Positions 43,113-54,272 of a stretch of 64,000 bases of DNA are shown piece after piece. The translations under genes were made by a program, and so were the position numbers. Each line of letters starts with the position of its first letter. Position 1 is the first letter of the stretch. The notes beneath the pieces are model-generated. The model was not told the origin of the DNA. It made no database searches and saw only the letters and a list, made by a program, of their open reading frames with translations. Origin of the DNA: Adiantum capillus-veneris (taxonomy: Eukaryota > Streptophyta > Polypodiopsida > Polypodiales > Pteridaceae); NCBI GenBank assembly GCA_014529385.2, contig CM043962.1, forward strand, positions 123,432,470 to 123,496,469, read 5' to 3'.

Positions 43113-44810
43113 GAATCCACCCATGGGGTAGGCACAAAAATACGTGTCCGCTTGATCGGGAAGAGAGAGCCTATGCATTTCATGGCAGCTTGGAGATGCT
43201 CCCTTTAGAGGGAAAGGCCTTGTGCTTTGTAGGTCAGGTGAGTTGACACCACTTAGGAGGTTCCCCGTGGAAACATGCCCCATCTTAAGGTTTTCTCACT
43301 CGAGGCTGAGCTTTCCCTGTAAGTCGGATGATGACGAAGGTGGGGAGGCATGAGGATGCACATTGCATGGGTGTTGCTCTATGTTGAATAAGTGCACTTG
43401 TCGAGGTGCATGCCATGACATGACAAGGTTGCAGATATGTTCTTACCCATAGGGGAGCTATGCTTCGTGACATGGTCGGAGAGAACATGGCTATGCCTTA
43501 CCTATAAGGCAACTATACTTTGTGACACGAACAAGGCTAGGCCTCTATCATGCACTGCAACGTAGGTGTGTCCATGTTGGCATGATGTTACTATCGATGT
43601 TGTAGGACAAGTGTGTGCTAGATGAGATGAGGAGGGAGAGGAGCAATTAGAAGAGCATCACACAAGGCAGAGCGGAGAGGGAAGGAAAACTTTTTTTAAA
43701 GAGAGGGAGGAGAGAATATTTGCGGTTAATTAATGAGGGCGTGATGTAGAATCGGCATGTATCCATAATTTGTTTTGATAAGCTAGTACTCCTTTTCTTT
43801 CTCCCTTCCTCAAATGAGCACATGCCACGATTACATATTTTTACAACATTCTCAATAGGATTAAGCCATTTGCGTAGAGCGAGGCGCTCCCTTGCAAGGG
43901 TTGAGCAACCTCCTCAAGCTTCAAGAGAGCAGGAGGTTCGAAGGGACTGGATGCATGACTTGCCTTGCATGGGAGTGATGGGGTCAGCCTTGACGCAAAG
44001 CTACTTCGGCAGGTAGGACAAGAGCCGGCCTAGGGGGGCCTCTCAATTGTCCTCCCCTTGTTCTTGGTGCCACCCCCTCTACTCGCTCTGCTATGTTTTT
44101 TTGGAAACAGGGTGAGGGCCATCTCCCCTCCCCACCTCCTCTTGAAGAATTCATGATGGCCTAGATATTGATGCTTTTAGCCTTCCTTGGAGATGCCGCT
44201 GGTTGCAGAAGGGGCATTCTTCGTGGCACGGAAGGCCCCCCATTGAAGGAGCTTAGCTCTTCTACAGAGCCTGTGGAGGGTGGCCTCATTCCTCGCTACT
44301 AGCGGTTGGTCGTGTGCATGTTTCTTCAAGCGGACTTGGTAGGTTTGGATCTCGACCTTCTCGGTGCATTTGAAGTTGTTGGATGCTAGTATTATTCTAT
44401 TGAGCCTGGTAAGGGAGGGCGAGATGCATGTGGTAGATGTTTTTTCACTCGGGTGGCAGCTCTTGTCAGGTTCTTGTCTTGCTTTTTTTTGGTTATATGT
44501 ATTATGATAATCCTAGTCTATGATGACAATTTACAATGCTTGGTTGTATCAGGTTATGGCTTCCCTGTATCTTTGGTGGTGGTTTTAAGAGCCTTGACTC
44601 GATTTGAGCAGACTATCTCATGTAATTTACTACTCACATTAAGTTTAAATTAAAAGGTATTCCTAATGGCTTCAAAAAAATTAAAAGATATTCCTAATTC
44701 AAAAATTCCTCTCAAAAAAAAAAAAAAACGATGCGTTAGTTTATAGCACATAACAACATGCAATGATAGAGCACATAGATTTGCAACAATATTAGGACGG
44801 ATACAACAAT

Positions 44811-44861
<51 letters not shown>

Positions 44862-45040
44862 AAACGCTAAAGAAAAGAGAAAAAAATGATTTAAAAAAAG
44901 AAAAAAGAAAAAAAGCACCTATTTATATGGGCAGAAGAAGGTCTTTTGACTTTTCACCTTCATCTTTCCTTTCATTTCTAAAACTCACCCTTCATTTATG
45001 CACTTAATATGTTTTGAAAGAATTTTTATTTGCCTGAGAT
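43113..45040. other. Anonymous segment, simple repeats only
   Basis: No protein family is recognised. A phrase of about 75 bp at 43755-43830 (ATGTATCCATAATTTG...) recurs at 41431-41510. A related pair of about 45 bp (CATAGGGGAGCTATGCTTCGTGACA / CTATAAGGCAACTATACTTTGTGACA type) lies at 43445-43550. A GA tract occupies 44811-44858. Confidence 0.4.
44811..44858 (+). repeat. GA microsatellite
   Basis: About 24 GA units with one GAAAGA interruption. Confidence 0.9.
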
Positions 45041-45640
45041 TTGGGGAGACTTAATGAGTTTCAAAAACAATCAAAAGGATTGAATGACACCTTCCAATGC
45101 AAGCTTGCTATCTTTGCCGGTTTGAGCTTGCTATCTTTGTCGATTGGTTGTCAATTCTGCGTGAACATTGTGGCATATGCTATGAACTACATGTACCCTC
45201 GTTGCCAAAGTCTACAAAAGCATGAAAAAGCAAGCCTTGATGTGCTTAAAAGGAAGCTTCACATGCCACACGAGGTGAATAATTTGACAAAAGCATACAA
45301 CAAGAGCTGGCAAATATAACAATAGTAGTGCCTAGGTCCCCGAGTTGCAACTTGCTTGAATAGGGAGAAAGACATCCTTTGTAATTAACTACTCCTTGTG
45401 TTCAATGAGGTTTGACGTGATACAAACTAACTAGCCTTTTTTTTCTTTGTAAGGTTGTTTTCAATTTGCAAAAGTGTTATTCGCTTTTTAAGGCAAGCTT
45501 TACTAAAAGGGGGAGGGCTTTGGGGGCCCTCCCCGAACACGTGGCGAATCTTCCTCACTCCGACCACCTCTTACAATGTGGCCTACAACTAAGCACGCTC
45601 AGTGAGAGAAACAGAGACCTTTTGAGAGAGGCAATTGAAG
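45041..45640. other. Short unassigned stretch left of a LINE remnant
   Basis: A plus-strand frame of 92 codons (45041-45319) and one of 63 (45466-45657) are present. Neither shows a family motif. The second may be the damaged upstream part of the LINE that becomes recognisable at 45640. Confidence 0.3.
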
Positions 45641-46660
45641 ACCGCTGGCAATACTAGTTTGAGTAAGAAGGGGGATAAACGCTTTTCTCAAAGTGACCAC
45701 TTGAAAGAGTTAGAGATTCATGACAAACTGTTAGCCATGTGGTCCAACTTGAGATTAGGTGGCGCCATGGCTGATCTCATGTGTAAGTGTACTAATGCAA
45801 TGGAAGCAAATATTTCCAAAGCTCCATAATAAATTGGTCCCCATTGCTATCTAAAGCAGGAAGTGAACCATTTTGGAGAGAAATTGCCAGAAAGGTCAAT
45901 AACTAAGGACTTCGGCGACTGGCCCATTTTTGGGACAACATCAACAAGAGCCAAAAAGAAACAGACCAATGGGTTACTCAATGTCACCTCAATGGACCTG
46001 AAAGACTATTGATAATCACATCTATAGAAGGATTGGACAATATCTTGATGCCAATGCGGGTTTGAATTCAAGTAAAAAGCTTGGCAGTGGCCCAAGTGCA
46101 GAAAATTCTCTAAATTGCAAACCAAGGATATCTACCACATCCCAATGATCAAGGCTGATTGGTTCTCCCCCTCAACAAGCAGCGGGGTAAGCGTTGGCTT
46201 AAATCTAGATGGGTGTTGATAGCAAATAACATTTGGGACCCTCAATGGCCACATGCGATGAAGATATTTATGTGGTAGGTGTTATGCGGGGCTATGTCGA
46301 TAGGCTTTAAGATTCTAGCCATAGGTATTGGCTCAAATAAGTGCTCAGGGTGCAAAGCGGCAAGTGAGGACCCCCCTCACTTATTCAAGGAGTGCCCGGC
46401 TATCAGAGGCCTTGGGGCAAAATATGCAAATGGATACAAAAGACCTGAAAGATCGGGTTCTCCAAGAATGATCCATTCTTGGGAGGGAAGGTGGTCAAAA
46501 TCCAAGCTCTGTTAATCTGCATGCAAATTGTTTGCCTCTGCTATTTAAGCAAGTTTGGAAGGCTAAGAACTGGTGGGTCTTTGAAAACGGGCTCTCAACA
46601 ACTAGCTTCATAGAGATTATTCAAGAAAGCATGGAAGTAATTGTATTGTTGGAAAAAGGA
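45640..46660 (+). pseudogene. Third LINE remnant, plus strand
   Basis: Matches to the main LINE in order: S-Q-S-D-H-L-K-E-L-E-I-H-D-K-L-L (compare S-Q-C-G-Q-W-K-G-L-E-V-H-D-K-L-F at 28600-29553), then the zinc-binding domain C-S-G-C-K...P-P-H-L-F-K-E-C-P-A-I at about 46341-46405, then a V-W-K-A-K-N-W-W-V-F-E-N segment. Frames are broken throughout. It lies in the opposite orientation to the other copies. Confidence 0.7.
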
Positions 46661-46900
46661 AGAACTCAGATGAGTAGAATCAAGCAATCCTTGCGGTCAT
46701 GACCTGAACTCGATAACAGTGCAAAAGGAATCGTCTAAATTGGATCACCTCTATCTAGGGTTATGTAGTTTCTTGGTGTATTGTGGAGTCTCTCAAGGCT
46801 CAACCACAAGAAGATTTAGAAATTTTCTCGTGTAGGAAAACGAAGTCTTTCCAGTGTTTTTCATACAATGCATAACATCATGAGCTTCTGCTCGAGAGCC
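46661..46900. other. Short spacer before hairpin
   Basis: No gene or motif recognised in these 240 bases. Confidence 0.4.
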
Positions 46901-47002
46901 ACCGCATACCTAGCTAGGTACGATTGGGGACAGGGGGCCACCGGCCCCCCCACCGGGGCCGGCGGTCCCCTGCCCCAATTTGTACCTAGCTAGGTATGCG
47001 GT
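46901..47002. repeat. 102-bp GC-rich hairpin
   Basis: The 20 bases at 46901-46920 are the exact reverse complement of 46983-47002. Each arm also contains the self-complementary TACCTAGCTAGGTA. Inside, ATTGGGGACAGGG... and ...CCCTGCCCCAAT pair with few mismatches down to a C-rich loop near 46945-46955. The fold is nearly complete over its length. It lies 75 bp beyond the stop of ORF B and could be a 3'-end or terminator-like structure, or a tiny foldback element. Confidence 0.85.
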
Positions 47003-47076
47003 GCCTCCCTCACCTAGGATGGCCTCATCCGTCTATGGTCTGCGACCAATCTCAATGCTCCCGTGTCTCGACTTAA

Positions 47077-48240
47077 TCATTCTCGTACATCATGGATGTC
47101 ATGGGTTGCTCTCGTTGGCTCCCCTGCCACGAATCTACTACTAGGAGGCAAATGTGATGGTGTGGCTGCGAATGTCGGACCTACTGCGGTATGTGTAGAG
47201 ATAGGAATCGCACTACCTCGATTCGTAGCCATTGACTCTCTAGGATGTAATGTTCCCATGGGGTTTGGCATAGAATACTGAGGTTGACTGAAAGAATCAG
47301 CTACATGAGTCCTCTCTCCACCTGTTGCCATCGGGTCTGGCATGGAATTTGTAGGTGCTGATCTCTGTGGGGTTGGAGTGACATAATACTGGTGGAGTGG
47401 TCCCCCAAAGTACGTATATCCTTCCAACTCCTTTTTATCAATTGTTGCGTATCGTCTTCAATATTTGTCGTATGCGACGATTTTCGTTTCTGATCCCTCT
47501 GTGTAGGTGAAGACATAAAGTCTTTTCCACTCTGTCAACTCCCCGACGTAGGGCTCCTCGCATCTATAATAGAGATCTTGCTCTCCATTATTATACTTGT
47601 ATAACCCCACGTAGACGTTTTCTGTGTTGACTCTCAAAGTTTTGTTTTCTCGCCTTAACCTCGCATCAGGGAAGCTCATTGTTGGTTCTTTCTCCTCAGG
47701 TTCCTCATCTACTTTGGCTTTCGTGCCCATGAATCCCCACTTTTCCACAATGTTAGGATTCAGGACTACCAAGTACATGATACCTTCGTCATCTAGGTAC
47801 CTATCTCCGCTATAGCTCACAGGCACTAAGTTCTTGAACTCACTTGGTCTATCTTCTATTTTCACACAGTAGTGGTCCATACCATCTTTGTAGATCTTGG
47901 CACCTTGCTTGTTGTCATACTGATACTTGATGAACAATAGCTTCATTATGGTCGAAGGGTTTGATGGTCCTGCTGCCATGTTTTCTCTTTCGTTTAGGTT
48001 TAAATGTCCCAAGTGTTTTGTGAAATACTTGTAAGATCTCTCTGAAGAAGTATCAGAAATACTTCCTTCAAGGATCGGCTCTAACGGTCGTACTACACCT
48101 TGGTTTACACTCTCCTCTGTTGATAAAACACTTGCTTGACCCGCTAAATTTCGGTGTTGGTTGTTGATTTGTTTTCCCGATCTCAAAAACATGAAGAAAG
48201 TTCTGAGGCTATTTCCCCATTCACTTAGCATTTGGATCAC
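47077..48240 (-). pseudogene. ORF B: unknown protein, one internal stop
   Basis: One minus-strand frame runs from ATG 48240 to a stop at 47077, broken only by TGA at 47458-47460 (context K-Y-stop-R-R-Y, where CGA-to-TGA is the simplest change). It would give about 388 residues. There is a low-complexity N-terminus. A globular middle follows, rich in Tyr, Asp and Lys (I-K-Y-Q-Y-D-N-K-Q, S-G-D-R-Y-L-D-D-E-G, V-G-L-Y-K-Y-N-N-G-E-Q-D-L-Y-Y-R). The C-terminus is Pro/Ser/Thr-rich. I recognise no gag, pol, transposase or plant housekeeping domain. Upstream are a leader, a primer-binding site and an LTR-like segment on the same strand. Confidence 0.6.
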
Positions 48241-48940
48241 TAAAAGCCAAGATTTTGCACTTTTTGGGGTTTGTTAGGTTAATTTTGCCCAAGTAGCTTG
48301 ATTTTCTTGATTTTTGATGTTTCTGGGTGTGGTTGCTTTAGACAAACTTGTTTAGAATCTTATCAGGAAGGCACACAACAATTCTGGCACAAAGGTACAC
48401 CGATCGCGATCGTAGTACATGAGCCAAATCTGATGAAATTTAGTCTCCTCCCTCTGACAAGTGTTTTACAGTGTTTTGTGCTACCACTTGGTGATTTGAA
48501 TCAATATCAACCATGTTTGGTCAGATTTTCTAAATTTCACAGTCATATGGCCTTTTTGCCAAAGTTATGGTTTCCTGGTTCTCGACTCTAACTTTTGCCC
48601 CAAATCTGACTGGAATGCGAATTACTTATCCTACTCCTAAGTACATAAATGAAAGAACATAAAGAAATGACTCAAACAAAACAAACAAGACGGATTTCGG
48701 GTGAGATTTCAGTACTCAATCGAATTAGAGAAATTGAAGAGCAAAAATGCTTTGAACACTCTCACTCACAGCTCCCTAAATCTCCTAAGAGAGGATCTAG
48801 CCGGTCCACTGACTCTAGACTCCACTAAGCTCTAAACCCTAGCTTGTCTAGCAGCCTTATTGAGGTGTAAAATGGATTTGTGGATTGATCTTTTTTTAAA
48901 GAAGCTAACTACGCACTCGGTCACTCATCACCTAAGGTGC
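48241..48940 (-). other. Leader of ORF B with palindromic motif
   Basis: 700 bp without a coding frame, between the primer site and ORF B. It contains CGATCGCGATCG within GGTAC/GTAC arms at 48394-48418. This motif recurs only upstream of ORF A in this window. Phrases such as TTTGGTCAGATTTT and CCAAATCTGA also recall the ORF A leader. Confidence 0.55.
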
Positions 48941-48959
48941 ATTCCCAGCAGCGGCGCCA
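48941..48959 (-). other. Primer-binding site of the ORF B element
   Basis: The element strand reads TGGCGCCGCTGCTGGGAAT, one base after a segment that ends ...CCCGCAAACA. The TGGCGCCG-type start is a common primer-binding site in plant gypsy elements. Its position next to a CA end argues strongly for an LTR boundary here. Confidence 0.75.
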
Positions 48960-48960
48960 A

Positions 48961-49990
48961 TGTTTGCGGGTCACCGCGACGGGCGTCCATAGCATAACTC
49001 TCACGCATCAACATAAAATATCAATACAAGGGAAGCGACCAGGATGAGGCATGGAAACTCACTAGGGCGTCATTCCTAATGAAGCAAACTTGATGAGATG
49101 CGACTACTAACTCTGCAAGCAAATCATACGCACTAAAGCCAAGTAATCTGCCTATGTCCTTCTACACAGCTCTACAGTCATCACGCCCGTTTACCATGCA
49201 AATCATATTCGCACGAAACTTGAAGGGGAGCTATAGAGGACTATTTAGAATCTATCCTATCACTGTCACAACATTCTCGAGAGGTACATGGATCGCGTTC
49301 GTTCGTCCCAAAGTCAGCAAAAATAATGAACAGATGATCCCAAAGGCAGATGATCCCAAAGGGTCGTTTTAGGGTCCCTGAAGCCTCTCCTAGGGTCAAA
49401 ACACCATAAAATACGCATTTAAACACTCAAAACAACGATTTAAAGTCTGAAACACGTAGTTGAACACCTACACCGAATCTTGAATGCTTACACTTGAATG
49501 GAAGAGCAATGTAAGAGGAACACAATGCAATAAACGAATCTGAATTCGGATTACCGTAGCCACAATAGCGAAGATTACAAGTTGGAGCAAGAGGAAGCTC
49601 TCAAATGTATGTTGTCTTCTTCAAAGCTTCTGATAAAAGAGGATGATGTTCAAACTTACAAAACTGACCTTTATAGTTTAGGTCTTTACAAATGGCTTGT
49701 CCGGCCAAAAAGTCCTAAACTTCTAACTCGATCTCCACTATACAATGCTCTCGGAAAAATATTCAAAAATTTCTTTACAAGTTCTCGGCTTAGAGAAGCT
49801 CTTTTACAAAAGAATGAGATTTCCGCAAAAATGTAGATTCCTTGAAAAATGTGACTCTTTCTCTGGAGACCATTGCTTCGTCCACCAAAATATCGTTGCA
49901 CGTCCTCCTGCATGTTCAGAGCTTTGGTCATTGATGGGGTTCCAAGGAGGCAAGTTTTATTGAAAAGCTTCGTGTGCGGAGTACAACCTC
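48961..49990 (-). repeat. Probable LTR of the ORF A/B element family
   Basis: The left edge is defined by TGTTTGCGGG next to the primer site. The right edge is not known, because no second copy is in the window; anything up to about 50040 is possible. On the minus strand an ACTATAAAGG box lies at about 49668-49677, the expected place for an LTR promoter. No coding frame of note. Confidence 0.5.
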
Positions 49991-50043
49991 CAGGTCTTCT
50001 TGTTGCTGTCTGAAAGGGTTTTCAATTACTGTGTGCTGGTATG

Positions 50044-50953
50044 CTATGTACCGTGCCTTGAGGTCCTTCGCCATAGGATGAAAGATTCTTGAGTCGATTT
50101 CAAAAAAACCTGTGAGACGAAGGTCTCCTCGAATGTCTGCAAGTAATGTGACGGCAGGTACATAAGTCTTGAGTACATTGCCATCAGGATATGTCGTGGT
50201 GGTGAATCTTGAAAATTCCAGCGAATTCCTCTATGCCCTTCTAAGAATAAATTCCACGGATGATCGTTGCCTTCAATGTCTTTGAACACCTGGATGCAGG
50301 TGACGATCATCCGGGCTATCTTTACCAGCATTTGACAGGCTACGTCGTGGACATCCCACATCAAAGTGATTGTCGAATTGAGAGTGTTTACTACGTAGGC
50401 TACCGAAGGAGGGTTTTGCACCGTAAGAACTGGGTAGTTCAGTCTCTGTCTCTTTGAGCCTCTCCATGCTACAAAGTCCTTCCATGGCCTTCTTCGAGGG
50501 ACTGGACAGAAGGTAGGATCTATTTGGGTGTGTTGAGAAGCATTGCGGTAATGTGTTAGATCCCGCGGCCTCTTCTCCAGCCACTTCTACCTCCATTTCG
50601 GGTGATCTTTGATGAGAACCTCAGCTTCTTCTGCTGTTAGTGCTACACCTTCGTAATTTCCTTGTTTGTTTCGTGGCAGGGTTGGCCGCATCTTTTCCTT
50701 CCATAAATTGGCTTCATGGCATATCAAAGGAAAAGGTAGGTAGTCATGGCCAAACCCTTGTACTTGCTCTTCTGGCTGTAAGAATGCCAGTGCCGCTGAC
50801 TCCATTATCTTTACTTCATAAAGCATGTATTCTTTGGCTAGACCTTCCGGCATCTCCTTAATGCTTTCGGTGAGCTCATCTCTAATATCTAGTCTTGCCT
50901 TGGCTAATCCCTGTCCTTGTTCTCCTTTATGTGAAGTTTCAGGCAAGTCACGC
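50044..50953 (-). pseudogene. ORF A, C-terminal part
   Basis: This continues the frame of the N-terminal part across gypsy-2 and its ACGC duplication (the join reads Q-D-M-R-D-L-P-E-T). From there it is open to TGA 50044 except for one TAG at 50587. Notable stretches are E-L-T-E-S-I-K-E-M-P, H-D-Y-L-P-F-P-L-I-C-H-E-A-N-L-W, then, after the stop, R-P-W-K-D-F-V-A-W-R-G and W-N-L-F-L-E-G-H-R-G-I-R-W-N-F. The Trp-rich second half looks globular. No family recognised. Confidence 0.65.
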
Positions 50954-51783
50954 TGTCGAGAAATTTGCGTTCTTGCCAGGAAAGTACCGGGCTTATGGCT
51001 GTGAGAGTTTGTGAGAGAACTCAACAAAAACTATATGAAGGAGTTAAACCATAGATGCCATGAAGACTAGGGTTTGGAAAGAAGTGCAATCAAAGAAGAC
51101 TCACTCTTTCTCTCTTGCATTCACACACACAAAGAAAGAACGCAAAAGAGAATGTCAAAACAATACGAAGATGAAAACATCAAGGCTATGGTCATATCGT
51201 ATCATGGGTAATATGAGAGGGTTAATGGATGAGTTAATGGCATTCAATCTTGGCTGACCAAATAGGCTACGAATTGTTCTTTGGAATTGTAGTTTTTGCT
51301 TACCATAATATATATATTTTGTCTAGTGATTGGGATTAATTGTGTGTACAAATCCTCTTGGTTCATAGCAAGATAACTACGCTTACATCAAAAGAAAAAT
51401 TATAGTCTATGAGAGGTAGTATGATGGGATCCGGTGATAGAAGTATTTCATTGAGCCTTTCAGGGCCAAAGAGAAACACTATACGTTGTTGAAAGTTTAT
51501 TTTACGGCTAATCCATACGTTAATTCTAATAGATTGTACAGAGTGAAAGCGATAGAAATGATCATCATGTGGGTTATTCATCTAGGATAGTATGTGAGAA
51601 ATGTAGATATGAGAGAAGTGAAGAGATGAGAATTTTCCCTCCCAAGCCCTATTCTTGCCCGTAGACAATAAGGATACTGCGGGGAGAGATGTACCTGTAG
51701 CAAAGAGAACCTAAAATTTGTAGAGAGGATGAATTACTAAGAGTGAGAGAGATAGATTTGGTTAAGGAGATGAGATTAGATAC

Positions 51784-51819
<36 letters not shown>

Positions 51820-53005
51820 ATATATATATATGTCGGATTAGAGATGAAAAAGAAAACAATAAGAAATCAAGAAAACAGCAATGTAGAACACATCTTACTT
51901 GACAAACCCTTCGGCACCATTATTGATGGAGAGAGAAGAAGAGGGGAGCACTCCACTTTGATTGATACGCCAAGTACAACACCTTCTTTGATTAGAGTTG
52001 ATCTTCCAAGGATAGCATACAAGAATGGCTAGTCTTCTTCTAGGAGAAAGTGTAGGCTTGGGCTTATGTTAATGGGGCTAAGTACAATTAGGCATTACTA
52101 CTCACTCCCTCAAGAATTCCTCTCATCAATGGCTTGAATGCTTGAGTTCCTTCCAAGGAAGAAGAGGTCCCCTTTTATAGGTGAAGGGAACCCCCAAGGG
52201 TTTACACAAGAAGAGAGGAGCCAGTGTGAATAGGAATTGGAAAAGTTGGAAATGAGCTGCCCCTGCATGATGTGGGCAGATTGGGGTCCAGTATTTTGAT
52301 CATATCTCCTCAAACGTGGCTCGAAATAAAAAAGTAAAAATATGGGCAAAAACTTCAGCTCATTAGCTATGATTTTCATTTTAAAATCGTTTTCCAATTC
52401 GGATTGGAACCTTGTGTAAAAAATTCATCAAAATAGGGTCCATTTATGGCAGCAAAAGTCTTCATGTGGTCTCCTTAGCCTAGACTTTCATTTAATTCCA
52501 AAGGACACCTCATGCCATATGAAAGCATGACATTGCTCCTTGACAAAGTTTTGTAATCATGCTTGCAATAATGCATTAAAATAAGTGTATCTTTGAAATC
52601 ATGCCACCTAGTGTCCCACTAGGATTTGATTCTCTCCTAGTAGCTATTTAAAAAGAAATATAAGAAAAGTATAAAAAATACATAGAATATATATATATTG
52701 GAGTTTACCCTAGATATAGGATCTAGCTAGGATGTGAGATGATAATGAAATAGTAGAAATAAAGAATCAATGTTTTTTGCCCCAAGTTAAAGAGGCGAGA
52801 GCTATTGATGCTTTTCCCATAGTATTTTCTGATGGTAAAGTAAGGATATGTTACCCTTGAGAAAAATAATAGGATGAGATAGAAGGCTTATTATTATACT
52901 TAAATATGCATATGTACACTATAGGAAATATAATTATGTATCTAAAAAAATACAAGTTAGATCTTGTAGCATGCGTTCCCACTATGTACGTGTCACAGCA
53001 CGACA
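50954..53005 (-). repeat. Gypsy-2 3' LTR
   Basis: 2,052 bp, TGTCGAG...CACGACA on the plus strand, giving TGTCG/CGACA inverted tips. It has a TA tract at 51784-51831 that is much longer than in its partner, and about 49 bp near 52296-52345 that the partner lacks. Confidence 0.9.
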
Positions 53006-53062
53006 TCCACCCCCTCTAACCTGCACATCCTCCGGTATGTGCCACATTGTCTCTTTGTAAGA

Positions 53063-54115
53063 TTAGACCTCTTGTACATCTTCCTTGTCTTCTTCTTCAC
53101 TGGATGATTCTAGAGCTTCATGTTCACTTTGATCTTCACCTGTGTTTTTCTCTTCTTCCTCATCCATATCTTCTAGATCATTGTCTCCTCTTCTCTTAAA
53201 CATTTTAATTCTTTTTCCTACAATGGAAATCTTTACTTCTGTACCATCTAGTTCAGACAAGCTGTAAGTAGCATTTTCATGCCCATGCTTTACAACATAC
53301 GGTCCAAACCATCTTTTTGAGAACTTACACATGACTGTGTGCTGGTTATCAAGGCTACTATCATACACTAAAACCCAGTCACCTTTGTCAATTGCTTTGC
53401 TCCTGAGTCGATGTCTCTTATCAAAATAGTCCTTGTTTTTCAACCTTGCATTTTTGAGTCGTTCTTTTGCAGCTTCAATGTCTCCAGGTCTTCTCTCTAG
53501 CTGCCTTATACGCAGTGCAAGGAGATCTTCCCTACTAAGCCCCTCTTGCCAAGGTAGTACATTCCATGTGGGAATTGTATCCTCAATCGGCATCACTGGC
53601 TTTTGGCCATGCATTAGCTCCGCAGGCATGTAGCCAGTTACTGAGCTATGTGTTGTACGATCATCCCATAAAGCATATGGTAACAATTTTTGCCACTCAC
53701 CAACTCTTCCTTCGCAAGCCTTGGCCAAAGCTTTGATGATAGGAGGATGCCCTCTTTCACTCTTTCCATTGCCTTCAGGGTTGTAAGCTGTAGTAAGAGA
53801 AAGCTTGATCCCTAATCTAGAAAAGAACTCCCTTGCTTCTTCGGCATCCAGTTCACCTCGATCTGCAGTGATTTTTCCCACATAACCATAACGGCAAATC
53901 ACCTCATCAAGAAGGAATTTGCACACAGCTTCTGTGGTCTTAGCTCTTAATGCTCTTCCTTCAACCTGGTTAGTTAGGTCCTCTCGTGCAAGAACCAAGT
54001 ATCTCATCTGCCAGAGTCCTAAAGGCATCGTGACTAGATCCACAACCCATTTATAGTGCATGGCTAGTGGATATGTAGGGTGCAATCCATCACGATGTCG
54101 AACATTTGAATACAT
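53063..54115 (-). CDS. Gypsy-2 integrase
   Basis: 350 codons from 54115. The core triad is visible: D of W-V-V-D-L-V-T, D of I-T-A-D-R-G-E, and E of N-G-K-S-E-R-G-H. K-A-L-A-K-A-C, Y-A-L-W-D-D-R-T-T-H and S-R-E-D-L-L-A-L-R follow, then the C-terminal domain with K-R-W-F-G-P-Y-V-V, ending in an acidic tail. The N-terminal zinc-binding part lies in 54116-54272, broken by a stop and a frame change. The first ATG is therefore not a natural start. Several of these phrases recall integrases of fungal Ty3-like elements. Confidence 0.85.
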   Translation of the reverse strand: MYSNVRHRDGLHPTYPLAMHYKWVVDLVTMPLGLWQMRYLVLAREDLTNQVEGRALRAKTTEAVCKFLLDEVICRYGYVGKITADRGELDAEEAREFFSRLGIKLSLTTAYNPEGNGKSERGHPPIIKALAKACEGRVGEWQKLLPYALWDDRTTHSSVTGYMPAELMHGQKPVMPIEDTIPTWNVLPWQEGLSREDLLALRIRQLERRPGDIEAAKERLKNARLKNKDYFDKRHRLRSKAIDKGDWVLVYDSSLDNQHTVMCKFSKRWFGPYVVKHGHENATYSLSELDGTEVKISIVGKRIKMFKRRGDNDLEDMDEEEEKNTGEDQSEHEALESSSEEEDKEDVQEV

Positions 54116-54272
54116 TTGACAAGTTACACATGACTACAAACTGAGATACATCTTTATACATACCCTTCCACCAATATTTTTCTTTCAACTTGGAGAAGGT
54201 TGCCCACAACCCCTGTGTCCAGCCCATAGATTCTCATGAAACTCTTGCATGAGCTTTACTTGAGTCTCTTTT

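Noticed and set aside
51060-51257. 65-codon frames repeated in both gypsy-2 LTRs (also 58027-58224)
   Set aside because: Antisense frames within LTRs, duplicated only because LTRs are duplicated.
51784-51831. TA tract as an origin or MITE
   Set aside because: It is a simple TA microsatellite within an LTR. The partner LTR has a much shorter tract at the same place, which shows slippage.
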